From: Osmia lignaria lignaria
Taxonomy: Eukaryota > Arthropoda > Insecta > Hymenoptera > Megachilidae
Direction of reading: 5' to 3'
DNA: 64,000 nucleotides
NCBI RefSeq assembly: GCF_051020975.1
Contig: NC_135038.1
Coordinates: 10,290,001 to 10,354,000 of the forward strand
Positions within the stretch are counted from its first letter, which is position 1; each line of letters begins with the position of its first letter. The translations under genes and the position numbers were made by a program. Below are positions 35,701 through 44,300 of the stretch, piece by piece. Under the pieces are notes generated by a model that was not told where the DNA came from, did no database searches, and saw only the letters and a list, made by a program, of their open reading frames with translations.

Positions 35701-38700
35701 AGCCAGCCAATGTAATAACCCGATGGTTCTGATGTAATTCTGTATGAAAGGTGGAACGATACTTCGATAAAGTTTCGAATCTCGAAGTTTGTCGACATCG
35801 ATGTTCATGCATGATCGATCAGCATCGTTGTTCCATGCGCGTAGGTGCGAGAGCGTGTAAAATGGATGTTTCGCGTGTACATACACACGCGTGTCACACA
35901 TGCCACCGACTGTACACCTATCTTGTCAATCACGACTACGAATTAGTTTTGATTCAGGAGATCGTCGTGAATCCAACGCGGCGGAAATTATAATTATACT
36001 GTGGTTACAGGCTCCGTTAAATGTTTAATTCAACGATGAAGTAACGCTATTTTCTTATCGTTTGATAATTGAATAGTTGCGCTATCAATCGTGCGCCTTT
36101 TATTTCGAATTTAATTATTATTAATTGTTTTATATTCAATCGCTATCTCCTTTTTTCAAACTTGAGTATGTTGATAAATGCTGTGTACTTGATTCTCGGA
36201 CGACGGACCATGGAGAGAGCCACAATTTTAATGTAATTTGATAGACGATCGAATTTGTATCGACCGACTCGACATTTCTTAAATCTTATCGCAAAATTGA
36301 TATCTTGGAATCATTCGAATCATGATTATCGTGTTCGTAGTTCAATGACCTACCTGCGTAGATTATTACAGTCTTTTCTAAGGAGTCAATGAACTTCATC
36401 TAGGTTAATAGAATTTTGCCTGAGGAGTTTACGGTTAACGTCATTCTTCTTGGAAGAAGGCTGTGTTATTTATTTTAGAAATTTCATGTTCTCGAGAAGG
36501 ATATAATTAAACTTGGATGCAAATTCAGGTACAATTTCATTCAGAAATAAAAAAAAACGAAGCAGGTACGTTTTCTAACTATAATGAAACAAAGTTAAAT
36601 TTGATATAGCGTGTTTGAAATTAGTATTGTATCACACAAATTATTAAAATCTGATCACCTCGACTATAATATTTATTTTTAAAATTTCAAGATTAATCGG
36701 GTTGTTGTTTCGAAAAGAATTAATTCGCGTTGTATGTTAATCTACAGATAATTGAATTTTGCGATCAAACGAATGATTAATCAACGCGTTATCATTTGTC
36801 TTATGGCAAAATTAATCGAGCCACTTCAGGAAATTGATCTACGAAGACGCATTTTACGCTATCGCTCGAAAATACTACGCTTTATTCGATTTTCAGACGG
36901 TTTCGAGCGGTTTTACTTGAAACTGTCTAGTACATCCTTGATCGAGCAGAACACATATGCACATTGATATTTATATGCTCGCAAATGGATCGGGTTTACG
37001 GTCGCATTTATAGCCGTCGAGATGGAAGCAAGAAAAACAACTTTACACGCGATACTTCCTTTTAATTTTCTTACAATTTACTTTATTTTATGTTTTTGCA
37101 AAGATAACGCGAAACCGTTTCGAATTCGCCCTCTCCAAATGGGAATATTCCTTTCTTTTAATTTAACGATCCAATTTTTCAGTTTAAACTTTTCATGTGT
37201 TATTTTATCTACGAGAATACCATGAAAGGTTAAAATTATAACACGAAACAGTAGTGTAATTTTAATTACATTTTCGTACCGGTCTGTCCCCGTGTAAAGG
37301 ACGAGAAAAGTAAGAGGAGGGTAAAGCGTTCGGGTTCGCAATTATAGCGAAACATATAACGGATCTTCCGTTAACAATTTCCAGCTATCCCCCGAAACAG
37401 CGAGAAATTTTTCTCAAGTAACGAGGATCCTCTTGATCGGCTTTTTTCTCTTTTTATTATTTTTTTCTTCTTCGCGGCGGAAAAATGCTGGCGACATAAA
37501 TTGGAACGTTCCCCGTGCAATTTCAGCGTCGCACGAGATTATCGAGCGAGCGTTCGTCGTAGTTGCTCGAGGAATTTTAACGTCTTTATAAAAGTCAAGA
37601 GGAAGAGGAGAATGTCGAAGCCGTAGTTCTACTGGTGCTGCTGTTGCCTGCCGCCGCTGTGCTGCACACTCGGCTAGAGTCTGCGCAACCGGCTTACCAA
37701 GCTGAGGTAATGTCCGGCTAGTATGCATTTAAACGAGTGCATTATCCGTACATTATCCGGCGTTAAGATCATTTTGGCTTAGGCCCGTATGTAACTGATT
37801 CATGCGTCTCGATGTTGTTACCCAAATAACGATATTTGCGACACTGATCCTCTTTATGTTAGGACGGGATCGTGTTCAATATGTAGTTACCAATTCGAGT
37901 CAATTCCAATAGGAAAGTTTCATTTCATGGAGTTCAAATAGAGTGGGATTCGCTTGTTATGTTATCATAATCAATGATCTAAAAAAATATAATAAATTAA
38001 GGATGAAGATTTCTGGGACTCAAAAATTAAAATTTATTCTAATTAAAATTAAATGACATTTAAGAGATTTCAGTCAATATTTTTTGAGATAGTAAATGGA
38101 AGGAATAGACGGGGATCCCTGGAAAGTGGGAAGATATAAAAAATAATAAGATATCATTGAATCTTCTCATAATTTATACATAGATTGGTATATTTTTGGA
38201 ACATTTAAATAGAACATTATTATGAAGTTATTTTTTAATTTTTCTAATAGCCAATTTTTTTAATGTGAATTTTTCTAATATGAAGTTTTCGAACAGCCAA
38301 TTTTCTAATAGCCGAGTTCAATATACTAATTACGAATTTGACTCAGTTTCAATAAAAAAGAGTTTCACTTCATAAAATTCGAATATTACTCATAAGAGGT
38401 GACATTTCATTCTCTAACGAGTTTTATATCTATTATGCTATTTTTCTAACGATTTCCAAGGCAATTATTTAGATTACTTTTACTCGTCGCGTTAACTAGT
38501 CTGTCGACGAATAATTCTTCACTCCGTCGTTATTTCTACCCTAGCGAGAAGTGTCACACGTTGCCACCTCGTCGGTTTGTACATTCAGGGTGTTAACTAT
38601 TAGCAGGATACTCATTAGCATTCTCTTCGCGTTGTTTTCGTCTTGTTTTGTTGTACCGTGTCTGATCAAGAAACTAATTATCCGAGGTCGGCCCTCTTGC

Positions 38701-41350
38701 TTTAGAAACCATTCATCCTTTTCCTTGTGAAGTGCCTTCATCCATTGGCGTACCTTTTCTTTTATATATACCTTTTTCTTCAATATACCGATGTCTTCTC
38801 TTCTTTGTTTAATATTTCGGAAAGCAATTTCGAGTCCCTTTTCTTCGTGCTCATCAGCACAGAGGAAAAGATAATTATGAGATGGTAATGGTTTCCTTTT
38901 GATCCTCTACGCATTATATTAGGGTTCGTATCATAAACTTTAAAAACAATTGCCTTTGTCAAATTTTGAAGAAAATTCCTCGAAATATCTTTACCGAAAT
39001 GAAAATTAATTAAGGGGAGCTGAGATCAGATTAGAAATTTTTTATGTTTATTACTCTTATCACCTTTCTATATTCCATGTTTGGGGATTGATAAAATATG
39101 AAGCTTTGTCAGCTGGTTAAATATTTGCTCAAAATGCTCGTCGTATAAACTTGTACACATAGCATATACGATTAATTCGGTTTGTATTAGTGTTAGCTCT
39201 AGTAAACGATGCATTCTAATGAACAATAATATCGTAATTTATCCATAGAAGTGGAGTTAATTATTACATTTATGTACATTATCTAGTAATTATGCGAAGG
39301 AACGATACACGTTGAGAATTTACAATCCAGTAGAGAATTAAAAATGGTATAAAAATGGTTGTGTTCATTTTTGATAAAACATCAGAAGCCACGAACCAGA
39401 TGTTATTATTAATAATTTACAATCTTCTTTTTTAACTGCAATTAGAATTGTATTAGGTACTTAAAATTATGGTCAATGAAAATAATTAAAAATAAAAATA
39501 TTACTTAATAAAATTGTCATCCTCAGTATATCTGATAAGTGTAATCAGTGGTTGTGTGAGTTTGATTATAGTCATCGTATTGCCTTAGTGGCTTCGAAAA
39601 TTCGACAGAATGCTAATTGACCTTATCGTTTTTCTTCGCGAGCTAATCGAGAAAATACAGTGTCGATTCTTCGCTAGAAAACTTTCAACGTTGTCATTAA
39701 TCACCCCGGAGCGTCGTATTTCTGCTTGGTCGTTTTGCACTTTCGTGACCTGGCCACGACACACCCTAGGATACTTTTATTATTTCCGCTCGGCCCCAGG
39801 GGGTTTTCATATCGTTACAATTCATTAGGAAACACGCTAGCTGTATAACATTGTTCTATACTTTCCTCGAAACGCATTAGCTTTGTTTTCTATGAACAGG
39901 ATCCAACCAGTAACTTGCTACCTTGCTTGCATTATTTTAGAGATCGTTTAAGAAATCATGTTTAACAGCCATTGTCACTTGTTGGTAATTCTTTTATTAT
40001 TTTTCATCTTACAATTAGTTTCTGTTAATTTTGAGAAGGTGTTTGGTCACATTTCAAATTTCACCCTTTGAAGATTAATTTTTAACATTCATGTTATTTG
40101 CTACTTCTATAATTTTTTTTTGTAGGTTTTTCTAAAATTAGAAAATTAGAAGACTAAAATTCTAAAATTAGAAAATTAGGAAATTAGAAAACTAAAATTC
40201 TAAAACTCAAAAATTAGAAAATTAGAATACTAAAATTCTAAAACTCTAAAATTAGAAAATTAGAAGACTAAAATTCTAACGATCTAAAATCCTAAAATTC
40301 CTTAATAATATAAAAATAATTTGGGGGGTGAAGAAAGTATTATGATACATATTTGTATCATTAGAGATTAGCGTCCATCCACATACGTACCAGGAGTTTT
40401 CAAAGGGTTAAATATCAATCGAAACAGAGGTGTGAAATTTTCAGTGGGACGTGGCAAATTGTTAGGAAACTTAAAGGAAGCATATTTTCGAGTTATGCCG
40501 TTCGTTGGCCGCTATGTAAATTTTCGTTCACGGCTAGTTTGACGGAAAGTCGTTTCAGACGAAATAACTTGGGCGATGTTTCACCCTATAAGTGAGATTT
40601 AACGTTCAACGCCTGCGAAACAATAAAAACGACTGGCGGAACGTACCGAACGTATCGTTTTAACGGTATAATGGCCCATGGGGGTTGGTATTAAATTTAC
40701 ATGGGGCGAGTCTTGTACGCTGCACCACGAACTTTTAATTGTGCGGAAACTATTCGATTAATAGGACGAGCCGGTGGGTTTGATAGCAGACGATTGCCGG
40801 TATCGATTCACTCAGTTGTTTCGCTATTTTTAAACCTCCGATGCTTACTGCCAATAGCTATTCCGTGAATTAATAACGTAACCTTGTTTATTCTGTCTTT
40901 CGACAAAAGAAATGTTTTCTTCTTTCTTTCGCCAACCTTTTCCCCGTGTGAATTTCATTTTCAAACTGAGCTGCTTTTTAATTAACGACAATGTGTACCA
41001 GCTTTTCTCGGAGAACAGAAAGAAACGTATTTTTGTGCTGAAAACATTAGCTTTAGAATAATTATTAACATATTATTCTTGTCTTATTATTATAATATAT
41101 ATAAATTCAAATATTTTTTGAAAATTCTCAGCATTCATTTTTAGAGATTATCAAGATTGTGAATAAAAAGTATATAAAATTATTAGAAATTGTATGCAAA
41201 ATTATTTTTTGTTACAGGTATGGAGGCGATTATGTCAGAATTTTTCAACGATACTACAACTGCCTTTTATATCATACTTACCGTCTGGATTGCTGATCAG
41301 TACGATGCTATTTGCTGTCACACACCTGTCACAAAGAGACACTGGCTTCG
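17753..41350 (+). CDS. Membralin (TMEM259), all but the 3' end
   Basis: Multipass ER membrane protein implicated in ER-associated degradation and motor-neuron survival in vertebrates. Exons: 17753-18016, 18098-18333, 18430-18652, 18737-18860, 18965-19199, 19276-19366, 21729-21786, 32898-32981, 41218-41350, with phases agreeing at each junction, giving 482 residues. An Asn/Thr-rich N-terminus leads to TM1 (AIAAFFVLAYIHIVF, about 88-104). The lumenal part includes YIVEYSLEYGFLRLSP and GEHYRFVSMWMARTSYLAA, then hydrophobic segments at about 379-401, 403-419, 424-440 and 453-470, ending TVWIADQYDAICCHTP and KRHWLR. Strong family motifs are IADQYDAICCHT and the residues around TM1. The expected next exon (RFFYLYHF-type sequence) was not found before 64,000, so the gene runs off the right edge. 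Intron 7 carries three P450 genes. Confidence 0.9.
19817..19913 (+). promoter_or_regulatory. Candidate internal promoter and non-coding first exon
   Basis: GAGTATAAATC (TATA at 19,817-19,823) is followed about 95 bp later by a strong donor, CCA then GTGAGTG at 19,914. Together they could form an alternative non-coding first exon reading toward the P450 array or later membralin exons. There is no coding content. Confidence 0.22.
20691..20769. promoter_or_regulatory. Pair of CACGTG E-boxes
   Basis: Palindromic CACGTG at 20,691-20,696 and 20,764-20,769, in a locally GC-rich block of the membralin intron. CACGTG is bound by bHLH factors (Clock/Cycle, Max/Myc, Tango partners). Confidence 0.3.
21572..21615 (+). 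repeat. Dispersed CCATGGAGAGAG repeat, copy A
   Basis: It reads CTCTCGGACGGCGGACC, then ATGGAGAGAGCC, then an AATTTTAATTTAA tail. It is one of five copies in the window; similarity ends abruptly outside about 45 bp. Confidence 0.75.
21729..21786 (+). CDS. Membralin exon 7
   Basis: A 58-nt exon, acceptor TTTTTCAG, donor GTAAGT, phase 0 in and 1 out. It encodes TISISMLLRYSHHQIFVFI, part of the membrane region. It is the last membralin exon before the P450 array. Confidence 0.85.
21787..22739 (+). other. Start of membralin intron 7, upstream of the first P450
   Basis: AT-rich sequence without coding signal. It should contain the upstream regulatory region of the first P450; apart from the TATA box I see no motif I can name. 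Confidence 0.5.
22684..22695 (+). promoter_or_regulatory. TATA box of first P450
   Basis: TTTATAAAGAT begins 55 nt upstream of the ATG at 22,740. The same string occurs 51 nt upstream of the second P450 start, so it is likely an inherited core promoter. Confidence 0.6.
22740..24251 (+). CDS. Cytochrome P450, CYP9-type, gene 1 (intronless)
   Basis: Heme-thiolate monooxygenase of insect clan 3; CYP9 enzymes are microsomal and typically oxidise xenobiotics using NADPH-P450 reductase. 503 residues, normal family length, single exon. An N-terminal anchor (about 5-25) is followed by a short linker ending WKKHGVPR. The helix-C motif WREMRNTLSPSFT is present. The I-helix is FFLAGFDSSST (from residue 297), with Ser where the oxygen-activating Thr usually sits. 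K-helix ETLR is at 359-362 followed by LYPP, PERF at 420-423, and the heme loop FGLGPRQCIG at 439-448, with C446 as axial thiolate. The start is the first ATG, in good context (GCCATGG), 55 nt after a TATA box. AATAAA occurs at 24,308. The last 60 residues are nearly identical to gene 2, while the F-G region resembles gene 3. Assignment to CYP9 is by motif recognition; subfamily is not claimed. Confidence 0.93.
   Translation: MDSLLIYIQTLVVVVITFALFKYFSIIYQKSSYWKKHGVPRLRSSLMVVFGFGDFVEYCKYVYNHYPSAKYAAFMDFATSITVLRDPELIKTVTIKYFDHFPDHRSFVTEEMDPIFGKNVFSLTGDRWREMRNTLSPSFTTNKMKFIFDLVSKCSQEFTNYLYDHPEFSSMIEAKDAFTRYTNDVIATVAFGIDVNSLKHRDNEFYTYGKDATNFSGVFRLLKFVLFRISPRMMRMVGIRFLSNSTSEFFWRVINETVKTRDERGIVRQDMIHLLMQARHDEKHQITIEDIVAQAFIFFLAGFDSSSTAMCHATYLLALNQDVQARLRDEVDRYLEEENGKISYESLSKMKYMDMVISETLRLYPPSLLTDRTCVKKLELPPARDGYDGVTINPGESVWIPIFAIHRDPKYFPDPEKFDPERFNDENKNNIVPYTYIPFGLGPRQCIGNRFALMEVKLLMVHLLQKFVIKPNEKTSIPLVFKKSSFTLIPKDGFWISFEKREY
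24252..25554 (+). other. Spacer between P450 genes 1 and 2
   Basis: About 1.3 kb of AT-rich sequence with the 3' UTR of gene 1 (AATAAA at 24,308) and the promoter of gene 2. No P450 remnant is visible. Confidence 0.6.
25503..25514 (+). promoter_or_regulatory. TATA box of second P450
   Basis: TTTATAAAGAT begins 51 nt before the start codon at 25,555, matching the gene 1 box. Between it and the ATG is GCGTGCGTG (near 25,539-25,547), which contains the GCGTG core of bHLH-PAS xenobiotic-response elements; that functional reading is speculative. Confidence 0.55.
25555..27090 (+). CDS. Cytochrome P450, CYP9-type, gene 2 (intronless, divergent)
   Basis: A 511-residue microsomal P450 of the same type as its neighbours. 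N-terminal anchor about 5-27, helix-C WKEMRNILSPSFT, I-helix FFLAGFDSSST (A309-T316, Ser in the usual Thr position), heme loop FGVGPRQCIG with C454. Two regions set it apart. The K-helix ExxR survives as ETNR (367-370), but the usual LRKYPP continuation is replaced by NRKHTFSVF, losing the conserved Pro-Pro. The F-G region (KTIFNDIFGSIFKVL) differs fully from genes 1 and 3, which share DATNF and FRL. Substrate recognition therefore probably differs; activity is likely but not certain. The frame is intact and all core motifs are kept, so it is not an obvious pseudogene. The start is the first ATG, 51 nt after a TATA box. AATAAA lies at 27,367. Confidence 0.9.
   Translation: MEILVTCSAFTILAITLIAIILAKLITVIYRKQTYWKSRRVPYIRSVPVLGVMWKFFFRRITILELSGEMYNSYPNARYVGFINAIFPAVLIRDPDLIRDVAVKYFDHFTDRYNFVNEEIEPMFGKSLPLLRGERWKEMRNILSPSFTASKMRFMFELVSKCSRDFVDYFVEHPEYTSFIEAKDAFARYTNDVIFTVAFGINVNSLKDRENEYFVRGKTIFNDIFGSIFKVLIINTCPAFAKMIGMKIVSPATTSLFRRTISDALKARREQGIVRPDMLHLLMQAKAKDSETELTVDDIISQAFTFFLAGFDSSSTMMGFMVYELALNPDIQEKLRNEVDQYFDETNGEINYETLSKMDYMDMVVSETNRKHTFSVFVDRVCTQEFELPPAEPGYNSVTIKPGDCVWFPNYALNHDPKYFPDPEKFDPERFNEENKGNILPYTYLPFGVGPRQCIGNRFALMEIKILMVHLLRKFVIKPNEKTPIPLVFKKANFASVPVDGWWFSLEKRKF
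27091..27951 (+). other. Spacer between P450 genes 2 and 3
   Basis: About 0.86 kb, AT-rich, with the gene 2 poly(A) signal near 27,367. The frame of gene 3 stays open upstream to an ATG at 27,757, but that part lacks P450 character and is read here as promoter and 5' UTR. Confidence 0.6.
27892..27899 (+). promoter_or_regulatory. Weak TATA-like box of third P450
   Basis: ACTTATAACAT lies about 59 nt upstream of the chosen ATG at 27,952, the same relative position as the boxes of genes 1 and 2 but a poorer match. Confidence 0.35.
27952..29496 (+). CDS. Cytochrome P450, CYP9-type, gene 3 (intronless)
   Basis: A 514-residue microsomal monooxygenase of insect clan 3. The start at 27,952 (MESVSFSFS) was chosen because the hydrophobic anchor (LKLLVLAFLIIGLAKLISIV) follows directly; the in-frame ATG 65 codons earlier would bury the anchor behind a polar Ser/Pro-rich stretch. 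Motifs: WKEMRSTLSPSFT; I-helix FFLAGFDTSST (A312-T319), the only one of the three genes with Asp-Thr; K-helix EALR 370-373 followed by KYPP; PERF; heme loop FGLGPRKCIG with C457 as thiolate ligand. It is closest to gene 1 over the F-G region and to the canonical CYP9 pattern overall. No AATAAA is seen within about 500 nt of the stop. Confidence 0.93.
   Translation: MESVSFSFSLKLLVLAFLIIGLAKLISIVYIQHTYWKKRNAPYIKGMPVFGSSWRLFLRRISFPDCCKFIYNYYPNLRYVCVMDFSTPGVVIRDPVLIREIAIKNFEHFPDHQSFINEKIDPIFGKNVFSLRGERWKEMRSTLSPSFTASKMRFIFELVSKCSQEFVNYLYNHPEFSSSIEAKDAFTRYTNDTIATVAFGISVNSLRDRENEFYKKGADATNFGGLFRLMKFLLFRMNPRLTRMAGFSFLSRDTASFFKRVVFETVKVRDEQNIVRPDMIHLLMEARDKEKLVSRQMTIDDITAQAFIFFLAGFDTSSTLMCYIVHELAINPDIQEKLRQEIDRYMQEGNGEISYEALSRMKYMEMVTSEALRKYPPLVLIDRLCARKFQLPPAGPGYNSVTVHPDNVVLFPVYALHHDPKCFPEPEKFDPERFSDENKDKIDPYTYLPFGLGPRKCIGNRFALMETKILIAHLLHRFYLKCTEKTKIQIEFSKKNFSITPDGGFWIGLEKRIV
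29497..32897 (+). other. Rest of membralin intron 7
   Basis: Non-coding and AT-rich. It contains related MITE-like arms at 30,343-30,812 and a short GC-richer patch at about 31,640-31,740. No fourth P450 or P450 fragment was recognised. Confidence 0.6.
30343..30812. mobile_element. MITE-like arms, copies 2 and 3
   Basis: Arms related to the element at 3109-3442 occur at 30,343-30,470 (direct), 30,538-30,630 (inverted, with an internal deletion) and 30,691-30,812 (direct). All share TTTCATGACATAAAA-type and ATCAATTTAAAG-type blocks and end near AATACAAAATGG or a variant. The last two form one foldback element; the first is a solitary arm or part of a nested insertion. Confidence 0.55.
32898..32981 (+). 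CDS. Membralin exon 8
   Basis: An 84-nt exon after TTTGTTTCAG, donor GTAAGTC, phase 1 in and 1 out. It encodes VDLLQMLEFNLTVTFPAAS and a hydrophobic LLTVILALV. It lies 11 kb after exon 7, on the far side of the P450 array. Confidence 0.85.
36192..36238 (+). repeat. Dispersed CCATGGAGAGAG repeat, copy B
   Basis: It has CGGACGACGGACC, then ATGGAGAGAGCC, then ACAATTTTAATGTAATTTG. It is the copy closest to the consensus seen in copies A and D. Confidence 0.75.
40129..40308 (+). repeat. AT-rich minisatellite
   Basis: Tandem units built from AAAATTAGAAAATTAGAAGA and CTAAAATTCTAAAAT, with a higher-order period near 50 bp and about three to four copies. It is simple-sequence expansion with no coding content. 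Confidence 0.8.
41218..41350 (+). CDS. Membralin exon 9
   Basis: A 133-nt exon after TTTTTTGTTACAG, donor CG then GTGAGT, phase 1 in and 2 out. It encodes GMEAIMSEFFNDTTTAFYII then TVWIADQYDAICCHTP and KRHWLR, the most conserved membralin block. The donor needs another exon, which I did not find. Confidence 0.88.
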
Positions 41351-44300
41351 GTGAGTGATATGAAATCTACTTTTTAAATATTTTACAGCTTCCTTTTTAA
41401 TATTCTGTGCTCCATTATGAATTTTCCGTTTGGAAGATAAAGCTACCACCGCAGTCCATAAATTAATCAAAATTTGAAATTTTAATAATTTTAGAAATTG
41501 CATATAGTACTGTTTAAGTGTTATTACCCCTAGCGATAACAAGTTCGTTCGAAGAGAAATCGTTAATTTTTTAGAGAAATGTACTTTTTAGATTGTCATA
41601 AGGATGATCGAAGGAGCATTTAATTAAAAAGGATTACGCTGTATTAAGTAACGAGTTGATCGTGGTCCTAGCCACCTCGTCTTTTCTCTTTATTCCGGTC
41701 CTTGCAATTCCGGCTAAAACTGAAGCGATCAAAGTATCTGCTTCACCACTAAATATCCTTTGTTGGGTGACGATGAAACGTCTTGTCTGTCTTGTAGCAA
41801 CTTCGCGAAAGAATCAACGAGAGCTTAGTATCCAATGAATTAAAAACTGAAGACTTATTGTTTTGGAACGATGAACGATGATTCTTTATCCACCGGTATT
41901 TTGAAAATATTTATTTGAATCAAGTTTTTAAAAATATTTCATTTAATTATCTTAAAATATTTAAGTTCTTGTATTATGAAATTTTCGAAGAATCGTTGTA
42001 GAATTTAATGAATTCATTTAACTTAATTATCGTCTCACGATCGGTATATAATTGCCAGCACGAGGACTTAATTCGATCCGATCAGTCTAAATTCTAGGAA
42101 TGTCCCTCGGCCATTTGCCCATTGGACAGTTGTGCACAGATGTCAAAGACAGGATCAGAATGAATCCCTAGCGTAATAGAAATTGAGTTTTACGCTCGAT
42201 ATGGCTTACGAGGCCGAGTTACGTTGTAATTTCCTTAGACTCACAAAGGTATAGACCGAGACATTAGGCGACGATTAAACAAAATTGTCGCCGGTGATGG
42301 TCCCTTCTTGTCGCTTTGCATGTTTGAACAGTTCAGTGACGCGCGATCGAACGGACGGCGATATTGTTCGCAGCCAAAGCACGCAACTTAAAGCGGAACA
42401 CTTTAAATTATCCTAAAACTTTATATTAAATTATTACAAGTTATATATTGCAATCATATTTAAATTCTTAATTACAATTGTTACAATGAAACTTAATGTA
42501 TCCTTCCATGATCCACCACATACAGGACGTACACATACACATAAGCAAAAGGGTTAAATACTCAACACATAAATGAAATTTTTTTTCTTTAAAAGATAGA
42601 ATTTTTTTCATTCTTTCATGTCCTGGCGATAGATTTACAATTATTGTCTCATAAACGTTAATGAAATGGTTTTTGTATTTTAAGTAGTACGAGTCAATAA
42701 TATGTCAGACATGACATTATTTTTGATTATATCTACTTGGATATTAATTTGACAACATAATACGAAGTAATTAGAGTATAATGCACGAATAATATATCTT
42801 TCGTAATAATTTTAATGACATTATAAACTGTGCTTGACACCTCCATCTTACTTATCCTCTGTTATGAATTCGTGACTATGATTGATAAGAATCAAGGTGG
42901 GTGATAATGATGTTGTTCGCGTGTTTTGTTTAGTTTAAATTAATTTCATTTATCATTAAAATGACAACAATTTAAATTTAATTTATTATAGACGCTTTCT
43001 CATTTCCTTAAGACATTATTATTTATAAGTTTAACTTCTTATTTCTGAAAAATTAAATTGTCGATGCTTGATAATAATTTACTTGGTTTTAGTATTACGT
43101 TGATCTATTGATACCGAAACGAGGAAAGATCATAGATCGACATGGCTTTGCTTCTGCTAGAACACGGTCGTAAGGACAGTTAAGTTTCCTGTAGGTTAGT
43201 TCGAGGTTAGACAGGAAGCATTAGAACAACCGGTGTTGGGCGACAATTAAACAGATCTGACGCTGGTAATATCCCTGCAGTATCGCCTCCAAGTATCTGA
43301 ATTACGCGTTCCATTGTATCGAATCTGTGTCGTCGACCGCGGCGTTTACACTAGATCGACTTTAATCACAGGAACAGGATACATTCGATAAACGGTTAAT
43401 CGAGAGCTCCCTTTGCCCCGTAGAAATTAGTTTCTTCAAATTGAAGGAAAACTACTTCGTCTGACCTCCTTTTCGTGCTCGAGCTGTTTCAAGTCCGTAC
43501 TTGGATCGGTTTTCGTCACGTAAAGGAAATGGATTTAACGAACGGTAATGGCCCCTTTCTGCTGAAATTAGCTTTTTAAAATCAAACCTGTATCAAGTCT
43601 GCTCTTAAATTCTTCAAAAAATTTAATCCCTCAGTTTCCAGTTCAAATTGACTTCATTGAAATCAATTTCTGTATGGGACAGATTGAAAATTTATAATTA
43701 TAAAAATACGTTTTATTTTTCTAGATAATTATTATTGAATTACAGAATGTTAATTAGAAATTCTTGTATTTATCTAAAATACTTTTTATTTGAAGATCTT
43801 CCATGTTAAACATAATTTACTGCTCTACGAATTTCGATTCTTGGTATTTTGTTTTCACTGACTTTGGATCAGAGATGGTATGCAACTAACATCTAACACC
43901 GTCGATTGACTGTTTCTACGGATCATCCGGTTTTAATTAGAAACTCGACTTCCGCTTACACACGGTTTAGCCGATATTTCGTGTTCAATCGTCGTTCCTG
44001 TTCTATTGTCATTCGTGATCCAAAGCCTTTAGCGAGAAGCACGCATAGAAATTAAGATAATGGTCAATTGTAATTATAATTATTATCAGAAATGGAGAAA
44101 TTTTATTTCCCAAATATTTATAAAATTTAGATTTGACTGGATTTGTAAAAAATTCCACATATTCAGAATTTTGTTTTTAAGTCAAAATGGTTTAAATATC
44201 TTTGGAAGTAGTGAAATCAGTGATAAATTAAACAAGATGATTATTAATAAATATATTAAAGGATTCTTAAAGTTAAAATGTCAATCAGAATAGAATAATT

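Larger units (their letters stand above)
32982..41217 (+). other. Membralin intron 8 (8.2 kb)
   Basis: No gene found. GC-richer islands lie at about 33,300-33,620, 33,870-34,350, 34,600-34,900, 37,400-37,720 and 40,480-40,800. It also has one CCATGGAGAGAG repeat (36,192-36,238), degenerate AT repeats at about 38,220-38,330 and a minisatellite at 40,129-40,308. Islands like these, rich in CpG and inside an AT-rich intron, are typical places for enhancers in insects, but I cannot name bound factors. Confidence 0.5.
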
